NCBI GenBank assembly: GCA_016630905.1 | Contig: WBMQ01000001.1 | Location: 1,674,001 to 1,738,000 of the forward strand | Length of the DNA stretch: 64,000 bases | Direction of reading: 5' to 3' | Origin: Capillidium heterosporum | Taxonomy: Eukaryota; Entomophthoromycota; Entomophthoromycetes; Entomophthorales; Capillidiaceae | Shown here: positions 24,334 through 36,309 of the stretch, piece after piece | Layout of the letters: each line of letters begins with the position of its first letter | Position numbering within the stretch: position 1 is the first letter of the stretch | The notes under the pieces: model-generated | The model's input: only the letters and a program-made list of their open reading frames with translations | Told to the model about the DNA's origin: nothing | Databases searched by the model: none | Position numbers and translations under genes: made by a program

Positions 24334-24859
24334 CTTAAGAACGTGTGTTAATTATAGGAATCTATTAATTTAGAACTTTATAATGTTTTTGATTGGAGTT
24401 TTTCAAAGGTTGACGATTTGATGGGAAATATTTTCTATATTGGGAAAAAGGGTTCAAATTGCTGCTTTTAGTATCATCAAAGGTAGGCGAACTGGTTTGC
24501 CTTTAAAAATCGAATAGCGGTCCCTATGAAAATATAGATGTCACCCGATAAAATCAGTACTTTAATCATTTATAAGATAAAACCTAGAAGCTGGTGCAAT
24601 CGAAGCTTTGGATCCTTTATATTAATTTATAAATGCATTTAGTCGTATACACTTACATAAACGCAAGCACAAACAACCATTAAAATCACCTGTGTTATAT
24701 AGAATGGCTTAAATACATACAAAGAACTATAGCTAACCTGTATTTTAATCTAGCTCAAAGTAAAAGAAAATGAAATGTCACTGTAGTGGTAAAGTAATTT
24801 TGATAAAAATAGTCGAGGAGCTGTAAATCGGATTTGTAAAATTAGCTCGACTTTCCAGT
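24334..24859. other. convergent intergenic region
   Basis: AT-rich spacer between LACTB-like B and the SWI3-like gene. Nothing recognised. Confidence 0.5.
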
Positions 24860-27406
24860 TCAAAGACTTTCGATACGTCCATGGTTGTTATCAGCTCCAA
24901 CGTCATTCAAATTAGCTTGATTACCCTCCTTGTTCTCAGCATTCAACCTCTCATTACCATCCTTCAATTTCAAATACTCGTGGTACAGTTGTACCCTCTG
25001 GCGTTCGATCTCCAAGCGCTCTTTCTCAACCAACAACTCCAATTCCTCAAACTGGTTGAGCTTGGCATCCAGTTTCTGCATCTGGGCCTCAACTAAATCG
25101 TAGACGAGTCTCTGGATCTCTCGCTCTTCGTGATCGGCCAACTGCTTAGCTTTGGCAGCTGCTGAACCTAGGGCTGATGCCGAAACTTGGGCTAGGTCGG
25201 CCTTGTTGTAACCTTCGTTAGTTGTAGCTGTAGTTGCGTCAGCGTTAGCATCTGCTTCACCTTGGGTTTCAGTTTCAGTTTTAGACTTGGCCTTTTCGCT
25301 GGCAGAGATTTTCTCGAGCTCTTTGAGAGCCGACTGGGCGGCAGCTGATGCTACGCTGGGGTTGACGGCCGAAGCTAGGAATGCAACTACCGACATGACG
25401 GGGTTGTCGGCTTGGCTGAAGGGTAGGTGTCGATGCTGTAACGGAGTTTCCTTGGTATCGGGTTCCAAGTAGGGGTCCTCGATGGGTAGTTGCAAGAATT
25501 TGAGAATGCACTGTTCGCGGGAACGGGTCTTGACATGCTCGGCAACCTTGTCCCAGTCCTCTTTGTGCAGTTCGAGACCCTCCAAAAGTAGCAATGATTC
25601 CTGGTCAGTCCAATCGTCGTCGTTGAAGTGTTTCAAGGTGTTGTTTTCCATCTTCAAAAAGTCTCCACTGCTGCAGCTGTGGGGGAAGCGTCCGTTCTGA
25701 AAGCAGGTTACGCAGATGTCGGCGTCCTTCGTCTTGACGTTGTGGTATCTTACTTTAGTGCAGTCGGCGTTGCACCCGGCACATTTCCAGGTTACTTCAG
25801 AGGTAGCCTTGCTCGACGAACTATAGATGTCGCGGCGCAGCTCCATGTTGGCTTCGACAGTGGCCCTTTCCTCCGTTTTAATTTCAGGCTCTGTCTTCAC
25901 CGAAACGGATGGTAGGAAGGACTGTAGACCACGAGGAGTATCAGCAGTGATGCGGAAGTGTCCTGTAAATGGGGGCATGACGGTGGAAGGTCGCGATTCG
26001 GCGTCGATCTGGTAGTTGATGAGACCCCACTGTTCGAGGAAGGCATGGACCCTAATGACGGCGCACACGTCACCGGCTAAATTTCTACGGCAGGCCGTCA
26101 CCGTCAAATACTCGCTGGGGTTGAGGCGGTAGGTATTAACCATGAAGTCACGAAACTCTTTGTACACGGCTGGGGTCTTGGATCGGTTGTGTCTATTAAA
26201 GAACTCGGGTAGTGCCTTCTTCTCAACATCATGGATGGTAGCAAAGTCGAACCAGGCTGAGTAGCTGGGGATAATCACTTCCTGTGTCTGTTGAGCTAAC
26301 AAAGTGATAGAGGAAGCTGACGCGTCGAAATCGGTATTACCATCGTTGTCATGGGATAGATGAGAGATGTTGGCAATGTCGCCACCCAACACTGGTTCGA
26401 TCTCCGATCGTTTGGACTTGGGAGTTGTCTTGGCAAGCTCGTCTCCGTTCAGAACTTCGACCTGATCCTTACCATAAACAATGGGGGATCCTGAAGCATT
26501 GGTTTCCGATCGCAATTTCTTGAAGTCTTCACTAGATGATGCCCCTGTAACCTGCTTACGCTTACTCTGCTTGTTGGGTTCCGAGATGAAGGTGCCGTCT
26601 TCGTTAACCAGGTAGTCGTACTCGTTCATCAATTCGTTGAACTCGACACTGTCGTGGAGCCAAAAAGCCGATATCGGTATTGTCTTCTCTAATGAGTACT
26701 GTAGGTCTTCATCTAGCTTGTATTCCGGAGAATCGGGTACCCAACGGTCAAAGGAGCTGGGATGGAACCACCAGTGCAATAAGGCCTTCCCATCCTTCTT
26801 CTCTACGACACGAATCGAAATATCATCCTTTTGAAGCGTACTGTTAGAATTTGTGGAGTAAACTATATGAGTCGGGTTATTTTCAATTTCGACGTACTCG
26901 GCACCAAGCTTCTTGATAATGTTAATTAATTCCACCTTTTCCTCCTGAGCCATGTCTTTCGATAGAGCAATTCGTTTCTGGCTAATTAAGTTGCTTGCCT
27001 TCAGGTTGGATTCGATATGTCTCAGCATGTCAAAGTAAAAATCCTTTTTGGAGTTGTCTTTGAAGTCCCAAGGTATAGCGTTCCTATGGGCTAAAAACTG
27101 TAAACCTGCTCGGGTAGCTACCATGAATAGCTCAGGGTTCTTGGTGGAAGGGTAAAAGAACTTGGAATCCAACCTTACCATCCTCCCCTCCTCGTAGAAT
27201 GAGTTGCGTCCTAAAGCATCTTCCTGAAACTGCTGGAGATTTGCTGAGAACTGTAAGACCTCTTCAACTGTCAACTTGGAAAAATCGGTGTTGATGTTGC
27301 TGAGCTCGTCGATTATCGGCTTAATTGCTTCGGTAAAGTGTTGTACTATGGCGTTCGAGTTGTAAAAGTCAAAATCCACTTCTCCAGAAGCGGTTAGTTG
27401 CTGCAT
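24860..27406 (-). CDS. SWI/SNF or RSC complex subunit of the SWI3/SMARCC family
   Basis: A single exon of about 848 residues. From the N-terminus: a SMARCC-type region with a BRCT-like part (LLQFSANLQQFQED, LHWWFHPSSFDRWVPD), a SWIRM domain (VIIPSYSAWFDFATIHDVEK, LNPSEYLTVTACRRNLAGDV), a ZZ-type zinc finger (CAGCNADC ... CVTCFQNGRFP), a SANT domain (DWTDQESLLLLEGLELHKED) and a C-terminal leucine-rich coiled coil. These proteins form the dimeric scaffold of chromatin remodellers. The N-terminal module is known from animal SMARCC1/2 and is reduced in yeast Swi3. I chose the ATG at 27404-27406; the frame stays open to 27469 without an ATG, so an upstream exon is possible. Confidence 0.88.
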   Translation of the reverse strand: MQQLTASGEVDFDFYNSNAIVQHFTEAIKPIIDELSNINTDFSKLTVEEVLQFSANLQQFQEDALGRNSFYEEGRMVRLDSKFFYPSTKNPELFMVATRAGLQFLAHRNAIPWDFKDNSKKDFYFDMLRHIESNLKASNLISQKRIALSKDMAQEEKVELINIIKKLGAEYVEIENNPTHIVYSTNSNSTLQKDDISIRVVEKKDGKALLHWWFHPSSFDRWVPDSPEYKLDEDLQYSLEKTIPISAFWLHDSVEFNELMNEYDYLVNEDGTFISEPNKQSKRKQVTGASSSEDFKKLRSETNASGSPIVYGKDQVEVLNGDELAKTTPKSKRSEIEPVLGGDIANISHLSHDNDGNTDFDASASSITLLAQQTQEVIIPSYSAWFDFATIHDVEKKALPEFFNRHNRSKTPAVYKEFRDFMVNTYRLNPSEYLTVTACRRNLAGDVCAVIRVHAFLEQWGLINYQIDAESRPSTVMPPFTGHFRITADTPRGLQSFLPSVSVKTEPEIKTEERATVEANMELRRDIYSSSSKATSEVTWKCAGCNADCTKVRYHNVKTKDADICVTCFQNGRFPHSCSSGDFLKMENNTLKHFNDDDWTDQESLLLLEGLELHKEDWDKVAEHVKTRSREQCILKFLQLPIEDPYLEPDTKETPLQHRHLPFSQADNPVMSVVAFLASAVNPSVASAAAQSALKELEKISASEKAKSKTETETQGEADANADATTATTNEGYNKADLAQVSASALGSAAAKAKQLADHEEREIQRLVYDLVEAQMQKLDAKLNQFEELELLVEKERLEIERQRVQLYHEYLKLKDGNERLNAENKEGNQANLNDVGADNNHGRIESL

Positions 27407-29194
27407 GGTTCCTTTCAGTGTTACTTCTCTGTTGAGTTTAGGTATTGGTAGTAAATTCGCCCTCCTCACTTTTACCTCTAAATTGGAGCTTATAAAATTT
27501 TTAAGCGAATCAAATACGTCGGTGTAACAAAAATAACAAATGATAGTTGCTAAAAGTGGACAGGCTACAATATTTATTGGCTAGCTTGAATTATTCAATA
27601 AAATCAATCCAAATCTACCTGAAGTAAAGATCAATATAACATCCAAAAGAAAGTGTTGAGCTCTAAAAACTGTTTGTATATAGCTATCCATCTTGAATCA
27701 ATGATGTGTACCAGATAAATTATTTTTGTTTGGTTTCGAAGGATTGGAAATAAATTGTATAATTTGCTATACTTTAACAAGCTTATTCTTGAAAATCATT
27801 AGATTCGTATAATAGTAAGATATAAAAACACTAAAACTATAGCCAACATATTTATAAGTATACTAATTAATAATCCAATACTCTTAGTTTCTATTTAGCT
27901 ATTTCATTCTGCACATAATGGCACTTGATTATATGTACTATATTTACAATACTCAAAGTGTAAAGTTTCAAGTATATTGTCGAGCTAAATCAGCCAACAG
28001 TAAAGGTGCTACATTATACATTCCAATGCTATTCAAAACAAAATCGTATATACCATAGATTTTGTACTCTATTATATTTCAAACCATTTCTTAGTAAAAT
28101 GTATTTAATGCTGGGATTAATGTCTTATCTATTGCCTATATTCCTATAAAAGTAAGAATACTATTGTTTGAAATATATAAGACTGCTTCTGGAAGCTTAA
28201 TAGGAGGTATATAAAAGCTGATGAACATCCCATTCTCTAAGTTCTTTATGTTTCTACATGTATCTTGAAATAATTATATAGTGAAGGCAGCCATGTTGTA
28301 AGTGAGCCTTATTTTATGTTGGTAAATGATAGTGGGTCGTTGAGGCACTAACTTCACTTTTATGATGGACAATTGCACTACACCACCAAGAGTATACTAG
28401 TAAACTCAACTAAGATTTGTCGATTCAACAAGCTTTAGAAGTTTAATAAGATATTCATTATTGTCTTAAAGAACGCTGTATTCAACTTCAATTTTGATGA
28501 CTCGACGGGTTTTGTAATCGACTCAACCTATTACTCTGGCTTTATTTAATGGGCACTTTTAGCTTATAATTTACAAGCTAAATGTATCTATTAAATAAAA
28601 TCAGAGTAGATACTGAAACTTTTAACCTTGTTGAATATTTTCAATCTCAGCTTTTACATTATCTACTCCTACTTCTAACTGCCACTAAACTTCTTGTAAC
28701 TTTCCTTAGTAGATGCAGCTCATTGTTGTAGACTTTGAATAAACATCTTATTCGCTATGAATATAGTATATTTTCTTTAGAGTCTAAAGATTCAGCTAAT
28801 ATTTTTTCACAAGTATATCTACTGATGGCCAAAAACTTTACAGTGGATTATAGAGATGGTATGGTTTGGAGATGAGGTAGTTTAGCCCAGAATCGCCACC
28901 ATTCCGGTATGGACTGCTTGGAGATTATTGTATTATTTTCGTCGTGAGGTAGCGCTACCTAATTGGAAAATAAAACGTACGATGAAGAAAGGCACTATTA
29001 GTATCCTCTTAGTTCCAGCCAATATCCTACTTTAGCCTTATACTCATAATATAAAAACGAATTTAAATCGGAACGTCGGAAGCCAAAAATAGTGGAAAGG
29101 ATGAACCTTGAAGAACTTGGAACATTCTATTCCAAAGCACTAGTCAAAAAGTTGAATCGACTGCTTACCTTTCAAAAAGTTTTAGAGTACAAAG
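27407..29194. other. 1.8-kb intergenic region
   Basis: AT-rich spacer with no coding support until about 29100. The 15-mer AATTTAAATCGGAAC lies at 29060-29074, just upstream of COX11. Confidence 0.5.
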
Positions 29195-29961
29195 ATGAGT
29201 TTACTACGATCATTGCCAAGTCTATTGAAGCACCGTCCTACAAACGTAACCAAAACAATTGTAAAGTCAACATCACCTCAATTAAATTTTAATTTTAGAT
29301 ATTGAGTTCAAGTACATGGCTTAGACAGAAAGCTTTGCATGCCAGCCCCAACCTCAGCTTACGAAACTATGCCACCCATCGCCAATTTCGACCTTCCCAA
29401 GTTCAGACATTAGCTCAGAAGCGTGCCATAACCGATGGTCTACTCTACGGTTCTTCAGTGATAATAGTTTTTGTAGGGCTAACCTACGCCTCTGTTCCTT
29501 TGTACCGTATGTTCTGTTCGGCAACCGGTATAGGTGGTACGCCCCAAACCCACAGTGAAAAGTTCGAACCTAGCCAGATGCAACCTTTAACCAACAGCCG
29601 TAAGTTGAAGATACGCTTTATGGCCTCAGTTTCCAACACTTTGGAGTGGCAGTTTGCTCCCCAACAACGTGAGGTGGTTGTCGTACCTGGTGAATCCAGT
29701 TTAGCTTTCTATACAGCCAAGAATATGGCTGATAAGGATATCATTGGTGTCTCTACTTATAACGTAGTGCCTCAGCAGGCTGGCCCCTACTTCAACAAGA
29801 TCCAGTGCTTCTGCTTTGAAGAGCAAAAGCTGCAACCAGGTGAAGAAGTCGACATGCCTGTGTTTTTCTTTATTGACCCCGAGATCTTGGAGGATCCCAT
29901 CTTGAGGTCCGTAGACACTATCAGTTTGTCGTATACTTTCTTCAAATCTAGGGAGGTTTAA
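29195..29961 (+). CDS. COX11: cytochrome c oxidase copper chaperone Cox11
   Basis: Cox11 delivers copper to the CuB site of Cox1 in the inner mitochondrial membrane. Exon 2 (29299-29961) has the transmembrane helix (about residues 68-86), the conserved VPLYRMFCSATGIGGTP and the copper motif CFCF, and ends LSYTFFKSREV. It has no ATG and is preceded by a stop, so an upstream exon is required. Exon 1 (29195-29260) joins in phase and starts MSLLRSLPSLLKHRPTNVTK, an ideal arginine-rich mitochondrial presequence. The total is 242 residues. Another frame is open across the same exon (29101-29324; see findings). Confidence 0.93.
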
Positions 29962-30307
29962 AATTGGTTTTGAGTAGGTTTAAGTAATAAAAAGAAGGAT
30001 AGATGTGTAATGGAAATCTAACTTTTAGAGCATATTTTGACAGGTAAGTCAAATCTTTTTTATTAGTAAAGCTGATCTATCAAAGGTGGTATTGCCATGG
30101 CATTATATTCTACTTTTCTTTACTCCAACGTAATCTAATATATGCATTAGTCTTATACTGTATACTTAGCAAAGTAATAAGCAACTCTGGATATGTTATA
30201 TTACCTTTCTACAATACCTATACTCACAATAAACATAGATATTCACAAGAATAGAGCATGCCTTCAAAACATTGTGGAGTAAAGTACACAGATTTTACTA
30301 GAACTTT
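29962..30307. other. short convergent intergenic region
   Basis: About 345 bases, no feature recognised. Confidence 0.5.
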
Positions 30308-31231
30308 TCATTTCCGCTTACCCTTCCTAAGATTCTCGATACGCTTGTCGATAGCTACGTTGAGGTTGCGCATCTTGTAAATATCTTCGTCTACCTTGTA
30401 CTTGTACTTTTTATGCATCGCTCGCTTCTCCTCCTAGATTAACAAAACCCGATTAGTATTTCTATAAGTTTCATAAATTACAAAGGTTAGTGTATCTGGG
30501 TTCTCTAAAGCTGAACTATCCCAACCCCTCCGTCTTCCATTGCTTAGGTAAGGTTCGGTTGGAAAGCTAGTATCCATATCGGTACTGTTCTTGGAAGCTC
30601 TATGTTTGTTGGAACTACTACTTTTACCGTTGCTTGAGTTGAGCTTTAAACTTGTCATGTAGAAAAACGGATCTTCGTTGTGAGTAACTGGAACAATGTT
30701 CAGTGGTTCTTCCCTAAATTCGTTTGCTTTCTCAGCTGATACTAAATTAAATAAATATTGTCATATGCATTTAAAACCACCTTCTTGTGGAACTATATCA
30801 TCAGCCTTGAAACCGTTAGAATTTTCATTATATTCGGATTCTGTCAAGTCTATATTATCGAACAGGTGCTCTTTGTCGCTATTTGTTTGAAAATGGACGG
30901 TACTCAGCTTCTCCCTAATCTGATCCTCTATTTTCTTCTTGTGTATAAGTTCATCTTTTTTAGGTATGTTGTCCATAACATCAACTATTACTTTAAAGTT
31001 ATCGCGTCCCGGTAACGCAAATGGAACCTTGGCTAAAGTTTGGTTGTGCAATGTTGTGTAGTGGCTCTTCAACATATTCAAATTGTCGAAAGGTTGGGAA
31101 CATAGCAGGCAGCTGTAATGCCTTTCTATCTGATGTTTGCTGAGGATCTCCTTGTTGTCAAATTCTCGCTCGCAGTACCAACACCATGGGTTTATCCGGG
31201 GTGAACCTATTTCTATATCGCGTACATCCAT
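30308..31231 (-). CDS. BuGZ/ZNF207-like two-zinc-finger protein
   Basis: The start contains PWCWYCEREFDNKEILSKHQ and HYSCLLCSQPF followed by HNQTLAKVPFALPGR, the paired C2H2 fingers and linker of BuGZ/ZNF207, a Bub3 chaperone that also associates with spliceosomes. Exons are 30761-31231 (open upstream to 31321 without ATG), a middle exon about 30484-30734, and 30308-30433. The family usually ends in a low-complexity phase-separating region; here the tail is short, with a Ser/Asn-rich segment and a basic end (KYKYKVDEDIYKMRNLNV ... LRKGKRK) that I cannot place. The first donor, GTGGTT, is weak, so the middle joins are less certain. It is divergent from CWC2, with about 140 bases between starts. 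Confidence 0.7.
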
Positions 31232-31370
31232 ATATTTCTTGTCAAAGTGCCAAATGTGAGCAAAAGGTGGAAACGAACGTAAATTTTTCAAACTGCCTAT
31301 TTTATTGGCTACTTGTCTCACTTAAATTTTGCTTTCTTCAAGTTCCACCTGCAACAAAATAGCAAATTCA

Positions 31371-32570
31371 ATGTACAAAAGACCAACGACGATAGCTGAG
31401 CAGGAGCAGAAACCGGCTAGGAGACAGGTAAAGGTATAGAAAGATTTTTTATAATAAAGCTTTAAGGTTGGAGATGAAGTTTTACATGACCTTGGTGCTT
31501 TACGTGGGGAAGTCGATGGGAGCACCGAGTATAACATTTGGTACAACAGATGGACAGGGCATCGTAACAACACGAGGTAAATAGAATGTTTGTTTTCGAG
31601 CTAAAAGTTTTAGTGTAAGGGCACAGTACAAGATGAATGTGCGTACCGATATAGGTTTAACTTTAGGTTCCAAAGATAAGACAACCCATTTCTGCATGTA
31701 CTTTGCCCGAGGTATGTGCCCACATGGTAGTCAGTGTAGGTTCTGGCACCGGCTACCTACCGATGAAGACAAGGTGTCATTTTTGTACGACCTATTTGGT
31801 AGAGAACGCCATGCCATGTATAGAGATGATATGGGTGGAGTAGGGTCTTTCAGTAACGATAACAAGGTGCTTTACATTGGACGCATCGCCCCTTATGAGA
31901 ATATGGAAGAAGTCATAAGAAAATTCTTTTCCCCTTATGGTCCAATTGTCAAAGGTAACTTCAAGTTGCCATTTAATTTCCTTTTATGTTATTTCAATAT
32001 AGTATTGACACAGTTTATTTTTGCTTGTTTATAGTAAATTTACTTCCCTCCAAATCGGTTGCGTTTGTCGAATACACCAAACGAATCTATGCCGAATTTG
32101 CCAAGGAAGCCATGTCCAACCAGCCTCTAGAACGTAACGAGATTATTAATGTGCGCTGGGCAACCGAAGATGCCTTACGATCCTTCAACAAAGATGTTGA
32201 CCTGAAACGTGAAGCAGAAAAACAAATCGAGCAAGCTATGCTGCAAAAGCTACCTAAGGACTACGTAGAAAAGATGATGTTTGAAGACGATGAAGAGTTC
32301 CAAGAAGGTGGCGATAAAGTTGAAGAAAATGAGGCTAAACGGTTTAAGAATGAAGAAGGTGAAAAAGAAGAGGAAGTTACCAAAACTGGTCTACTTGATC
32401 TAAGTACGTTGAAGAACTTGAATCAAATCAGCCAGCACATCAACTACACAAATAAGTTCATCAAAAATCAAGCTACTGCCATCAAGAATGCTAAACCGAT
32501 CTCTAAGGATGAAGGGAAGGATAAGCCTAAGGTTCAGTTGGATATCGACTATAGCTCAAGTTCGGAATAA
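31371..32570 (+). CDS. CWC2: pre-mRNA splicing factor Cwc2 (RBM22 family)
   Basis: Cwc2 contacts U6 snRNA and bridges the NineTeen complex to the spliceosome active site. Exons 31371-31427, 31467-31576, 31614-31954 and 32035-32570 give 347 residues, as in yeast. The Torus part has TEYNIWYNRWTG, present only when the two upstream exons are spliced in, followed by the CCCH finger C-x7-C-x5-C-x3-H (CMYFARGMCPHGSQCRFWH) and DDMGGVGSF. The RRM follows (KVLYIGRI, SVAFVEY, AEFAKEAMSNQ). The C-terminus is charged and coiled. The ATG at 31371 was chosen because it opens a frame that splices in phase through all later exons. Confidence 0.92.
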
Positions 32571-33239
32571 ATTTATAGCTCCTTTAACATACATATGGTA
32601 TATAGTAATTGATGAGATGTTTATATTGGGCAACGTTATTAACATACCCAGCTTATGATTTACAGTCTTTACCCATACTTTTATAGTCAAATTTTAGAGT
32701 TTATTTACATATGCTTTGCAAATAAGCAGAATGTATATAACCATACATATAAGTGAAAATTTAACAAGCCTACAAGGTTATTCTATCTAAATAACTCTAC
32801 CGCCACCAATACTTATCCATCGATTGCAAGTAATTAGCCCTTCAAAGGCCTAATAGATAGCTCTACCTAGCCCTGTATAAATGTAGTTTCTATACTTGTA
32901 CCAAGCGAATGGGATTTAGATTTAGTACTATCATGGTAAAATAATCAAGGCCTCCAACTAAAAGAATTTGCCTGACTATATAGTGGCTTCTTCACTATGC
33001 TCTATTCCAAAACTTTATTTGAAACTCTTTGGTACTATATTGCCATTTTATAATGCCTATATTAAAATACTTTTGCATTTTATTTGTACCAACATATACA
33101 AACCACATCTATTTATTCTTCCATTCAAAAAATTCCTTTACGCCAATTTGACTTTGCAAAATCTCAAATTACTTTTTTTGATCTCCAAACAAGAACTTTT
33201 GAAGCTTCCAACCAGCTCTTCCAACTTTTATTTTCAAGC
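32571..33239. other. intergenic between tandem + strand genes
   Basis: AT-rich. The open frame 32968-33291 overlaps the cyclin start in another frame and is not called. Confidence 0.5.
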
Positions 33240-34214
33240 ATGCATCACTCAAACTTTGTTTGGCAATTCACTAGACAAGATTTGGAACTAACCCCAAGTA
33301 GCCAAGATGGCGTTAGTTACGAGGAGGAACGACATATACGAGCTAAAGGGTGCTACTTTATAATACAAATAGCTATAGAATTAAGATTGTAATGGAGTTG
33401 ATAGCTTACAACTAAAATATAATAGGTCTCAGTTGTGTATAGCTACTGCCTGTGTATACTTCCACAGGTTCTTTATGCGCAATAGTATTAGGACGTTTCA
33501 CCATTATGTAAATTTTATTTCAGTATTGGTACTGATAGTTTTTTAGGATATTGGCGCTTCCGCTTTGTATTTAGCAACTAAAATTGAAGAAAATACGAGG
33601 TATTTAGATCACTTGATTGAGCAAGCTATTAAGAGGTGCAACAAGTTGAAGACTTATACTTTGGATAGAAGTAGCAAGGTACCTCTATTTCAATTTCAAT
33701 TTTGTAAAATTTAGTAGGATTACTTGGCCTGGAAAGAGAACATTATTAACAACGAGGTCATCATAATGAGTTCTATTACTTTTGATTTCAATATTGAACA
33801 TCCTTATCCTCACTTACTACACTACTTGAAGGAACTCAAATGTATTCTTTGGTTTTTTGGTTATACTTATTTCTATAGGTTCGAAGGCTATGTTTGAGGC
33901 TTCGTGGGCCTTTGTAAATGATAGGTAACCTATTTAATTTCTATTGAAAAGTTAAAGTTTTTATAAAGCATGCGAACGACGGCTTGCTTGATATTTACGC
34001 CCCAAGAAATCGCTGCTGCTGCTATATTTATGGCTTCAAAATATTGCAAACAGGAGTTTGTGGAAGCTGAGGACCCCAAAGACAACTGGTGGAAGAAGTT
34101 GAATGTCAAGGTTGATGCCATACGAGGTAAATTTTTGATTTGGATGATTTAATTATATCTTTTATAGACGCTTCCAACCACATTTTAGATTTGTATGATG
34201 GAGAAGTGCATTAA
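33240..34214 (+). CDS. cyclin T/K-like transcriptional cyclin
   Basis: Seven exons (33240-33388, 33426-33507, 33547-33678, 33718-33841, 33879-33924, 33969-34126, 34168-34214), all phases consistent, encode 245 residues. The start VWQFTRQDLELTPSSQDGVS matches the N-terminus of cyclins T, K and L. First cyclin box: CIATACVYFHRFF, ALYLATKIEEN. Second box: SITFDFNIEHPYPHLLHYL and the IAAAAIFMASKY helix, followed by WWKKLNV, where cyclin T has WWEYV. These cyclins partner Cdk9/Cdk12-type kinases in transcription elongation. The protein ends right after the cyclin fold, without the long tail of animal cyclin T, like compact fungal forms such as Pch1. Confidence 0.87.
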
Positions 34215-34697
34215 AATGTTTATATGCCCCTTGTAGTTAGTTCAACCATAAGATAGTTTCTTGCACTCTATGTTTGCTTTCATATTGTAGCTCTACTATT
34301 GTGATTAAGGAGGTTGTTACGTTGGTTATTTTGCTGCTCAAAGCGACTCGATCCCACTATTACTTTTTAGTGGTATATATTTTTCAAGCGAACACTTGCT
34401 TCCTTTTGAAATATATGATTCTTTTTACGCATAGTGAAAGACTTTACAGATATACACCTTTTCTTTCAAGCTTTTCAAAACTAAAGCATTAATTTAAATC
34501 GGAACATGAGACAAAGCTTACTACATGTTTTTCAGCATTCCTGTTAAAGTAGCTGATATCAATGGCAAAAGCCACTTTACAAAGTAAATAAACCGAGCTT
34601 GTGTTTAACTATATTTGTTGAAAGCTATATTCAAATGTATAAAAGAAATTTGACAAATAGTTTAGAGCAATACCAAAATAAAGAGTTAGTATTTTAA
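34215..34697. other. convergent intergenic region
   Basis: AT-rich spacer. It contains the second copy of AATTTAAATCGGAAC at 34491-34505. Confidence 0.5.
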
Positions 34698-36309
34698 TCA
34701 AGACTTGAACGAAGAATTTAACTCCTCCATTATAGTCCGATATTCATTGGAATCCCCCACTAGAGTACGAAGTAGATCATCCTCCCTCTTGATTTCCTTC
34801 TTGAAAGGGAATGTAACTAGAACTTCCTTGAACTTTCGTTTGGTACGGGGTTGGATGTGGCCCGAAAATTCCTTACTCTGTTTAGGATTTCGGCTGATAG
34901 CTTGAACATTGGTCGGCGTAGGTGTACTGGAATTGGATTTCGATTGGGTTGGAGTGTTCAATAAAGCTGGGGTGGATGAATTTGGTTCTTCCGAGTTATG
35001 GATTGAATCATTGGTTTCAGGGGTGCTCTTTTCAGGTAGATCTTCCATCTCAAATTGCCGTCTGTCGACATCATTATTTGTAGCGGGATTTTCCTCGACT
35101 ATTATATTTGTTTGTAAACCACTATTCTCTCCAAAACTAAGCTGATTAAAAGATTGGTCAAAGTGATCAAAGTCAGAGGTGGAATCTTCGCAGGATTTGT
35201 AGAAGGATATGTCCAAATCTATCCCTTCACTACTTATTTTGATGGCTGGGGCCGTTGAAACTCGATGCTCCTTTGAGATATTTGAGTTGGCATCAATTGA
35301 ACAGAGCTCGATATTCCTACTAACGTTGGTATGCTCCATGTTCGATTTCTCTAACCCACAATCAAGATTTGTAATATTGATGTCGAGACAACGCGTGTAG
35401 GAGGTGTTGCTTACGTGACTTTCCGTACTGATCCATGACATATCATCGGAAAGGTACTGGGATCCACATTCAATGAGTTTGGCTATAGCATCTTCTTCAG
35501 GTTCAACTGGATTATGGTCGATTAAGGATGATTGTAAACTGATAGGTATCGGTGAATTGAGAAGTTTTGTTGAGATGGGTATTAAATCGTTGACATCCTT
35601 GATGACTTCAGGTTCTTTGACGTTGGCTTCTATGGATCTTAGGCTTGAGTTGGAAAGGGAAACTTTAGATTGGAAATTTAAACTTAAATTGTGATCTAAG
35701 AGGCAGTCGTAGGTTGAATTGCATTCTACAATTGATGTTCCATTGTTCAAAGATATCGATGAGTTGGGATTGGCTTCATTTTCTTGTACACGCCCTTCAT
35801 AATCAACCCAACTTATTCTGTCTTCTTCAACTTGATAAATCTTCTTTTCAATATAGGACTGAAGTGTGTGTGAAATCCCAGCACCTTCAGTTTTTATAAA
35901 AATGATTTATTAATTGAAAACATTTGCTAAATTTACCTGTTCCATTAAATTTTAAAAGATCACTACTGATTGACTTTTGCTTACTTCTCTTGGCTTTAGT
36001 TGCTGGATTGGAGATTTGCGAACCCCAGTTCTTTGGTTTGAAAGTTAACATATCCTTCCCATAGCCAAAGTCCATAGGTTCTAGATTCTTTGTAAATCCT
36101 CTATCGACTACTACTTTTCCACTGAATATATCAATTTCATCGGTCACTTCAGTGAAATCCTTATCGTACTTTTCGAATATGTCATCGAAAATCGATTTGT
36201 AGCACTTTCTCTTGGCTAATAGAATATTCTGCAGTTGAGCGAAATCATCATCTTTGTATATTTCATCTTGGCTATCTTCAACACATTCGTTTTCTTTATA
36301 ATTGATCAT
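34698..36309 (-). CDS. Scm3/HJURP-like CENP-A chaperone candidate
   Basis: Exons 35937-36309 and 34698-35884 encode 519 residues. Near residues 35-80 the protein reads FEKYDKDFTEVTDEIDIFSGKVVVDRG, which has the layout of the conserved Scm3 block (an acidic helix, then D-x-IDL-x-TG-x-VV-D-x-G). Scm3/HJURP proteins deposit CENP-A at centromeres. The rest is long, Ser/Asn/Asp-rich and disordered, with a basic segment (RTKRKFKEVLVTFPFKKEIK) and a short helical end. Start: the ATG at 36307-36309 (MINYKENE). Any protein with this short motif could be mis-assigned, so the call is tentative. Confidence 0.55.

Noticed and set aside
32968-33291. 107-codon frame upstream of the cyclin gene
   Set aside because: It lacks an ATG and overlaps the true cyclin exon in another frame.
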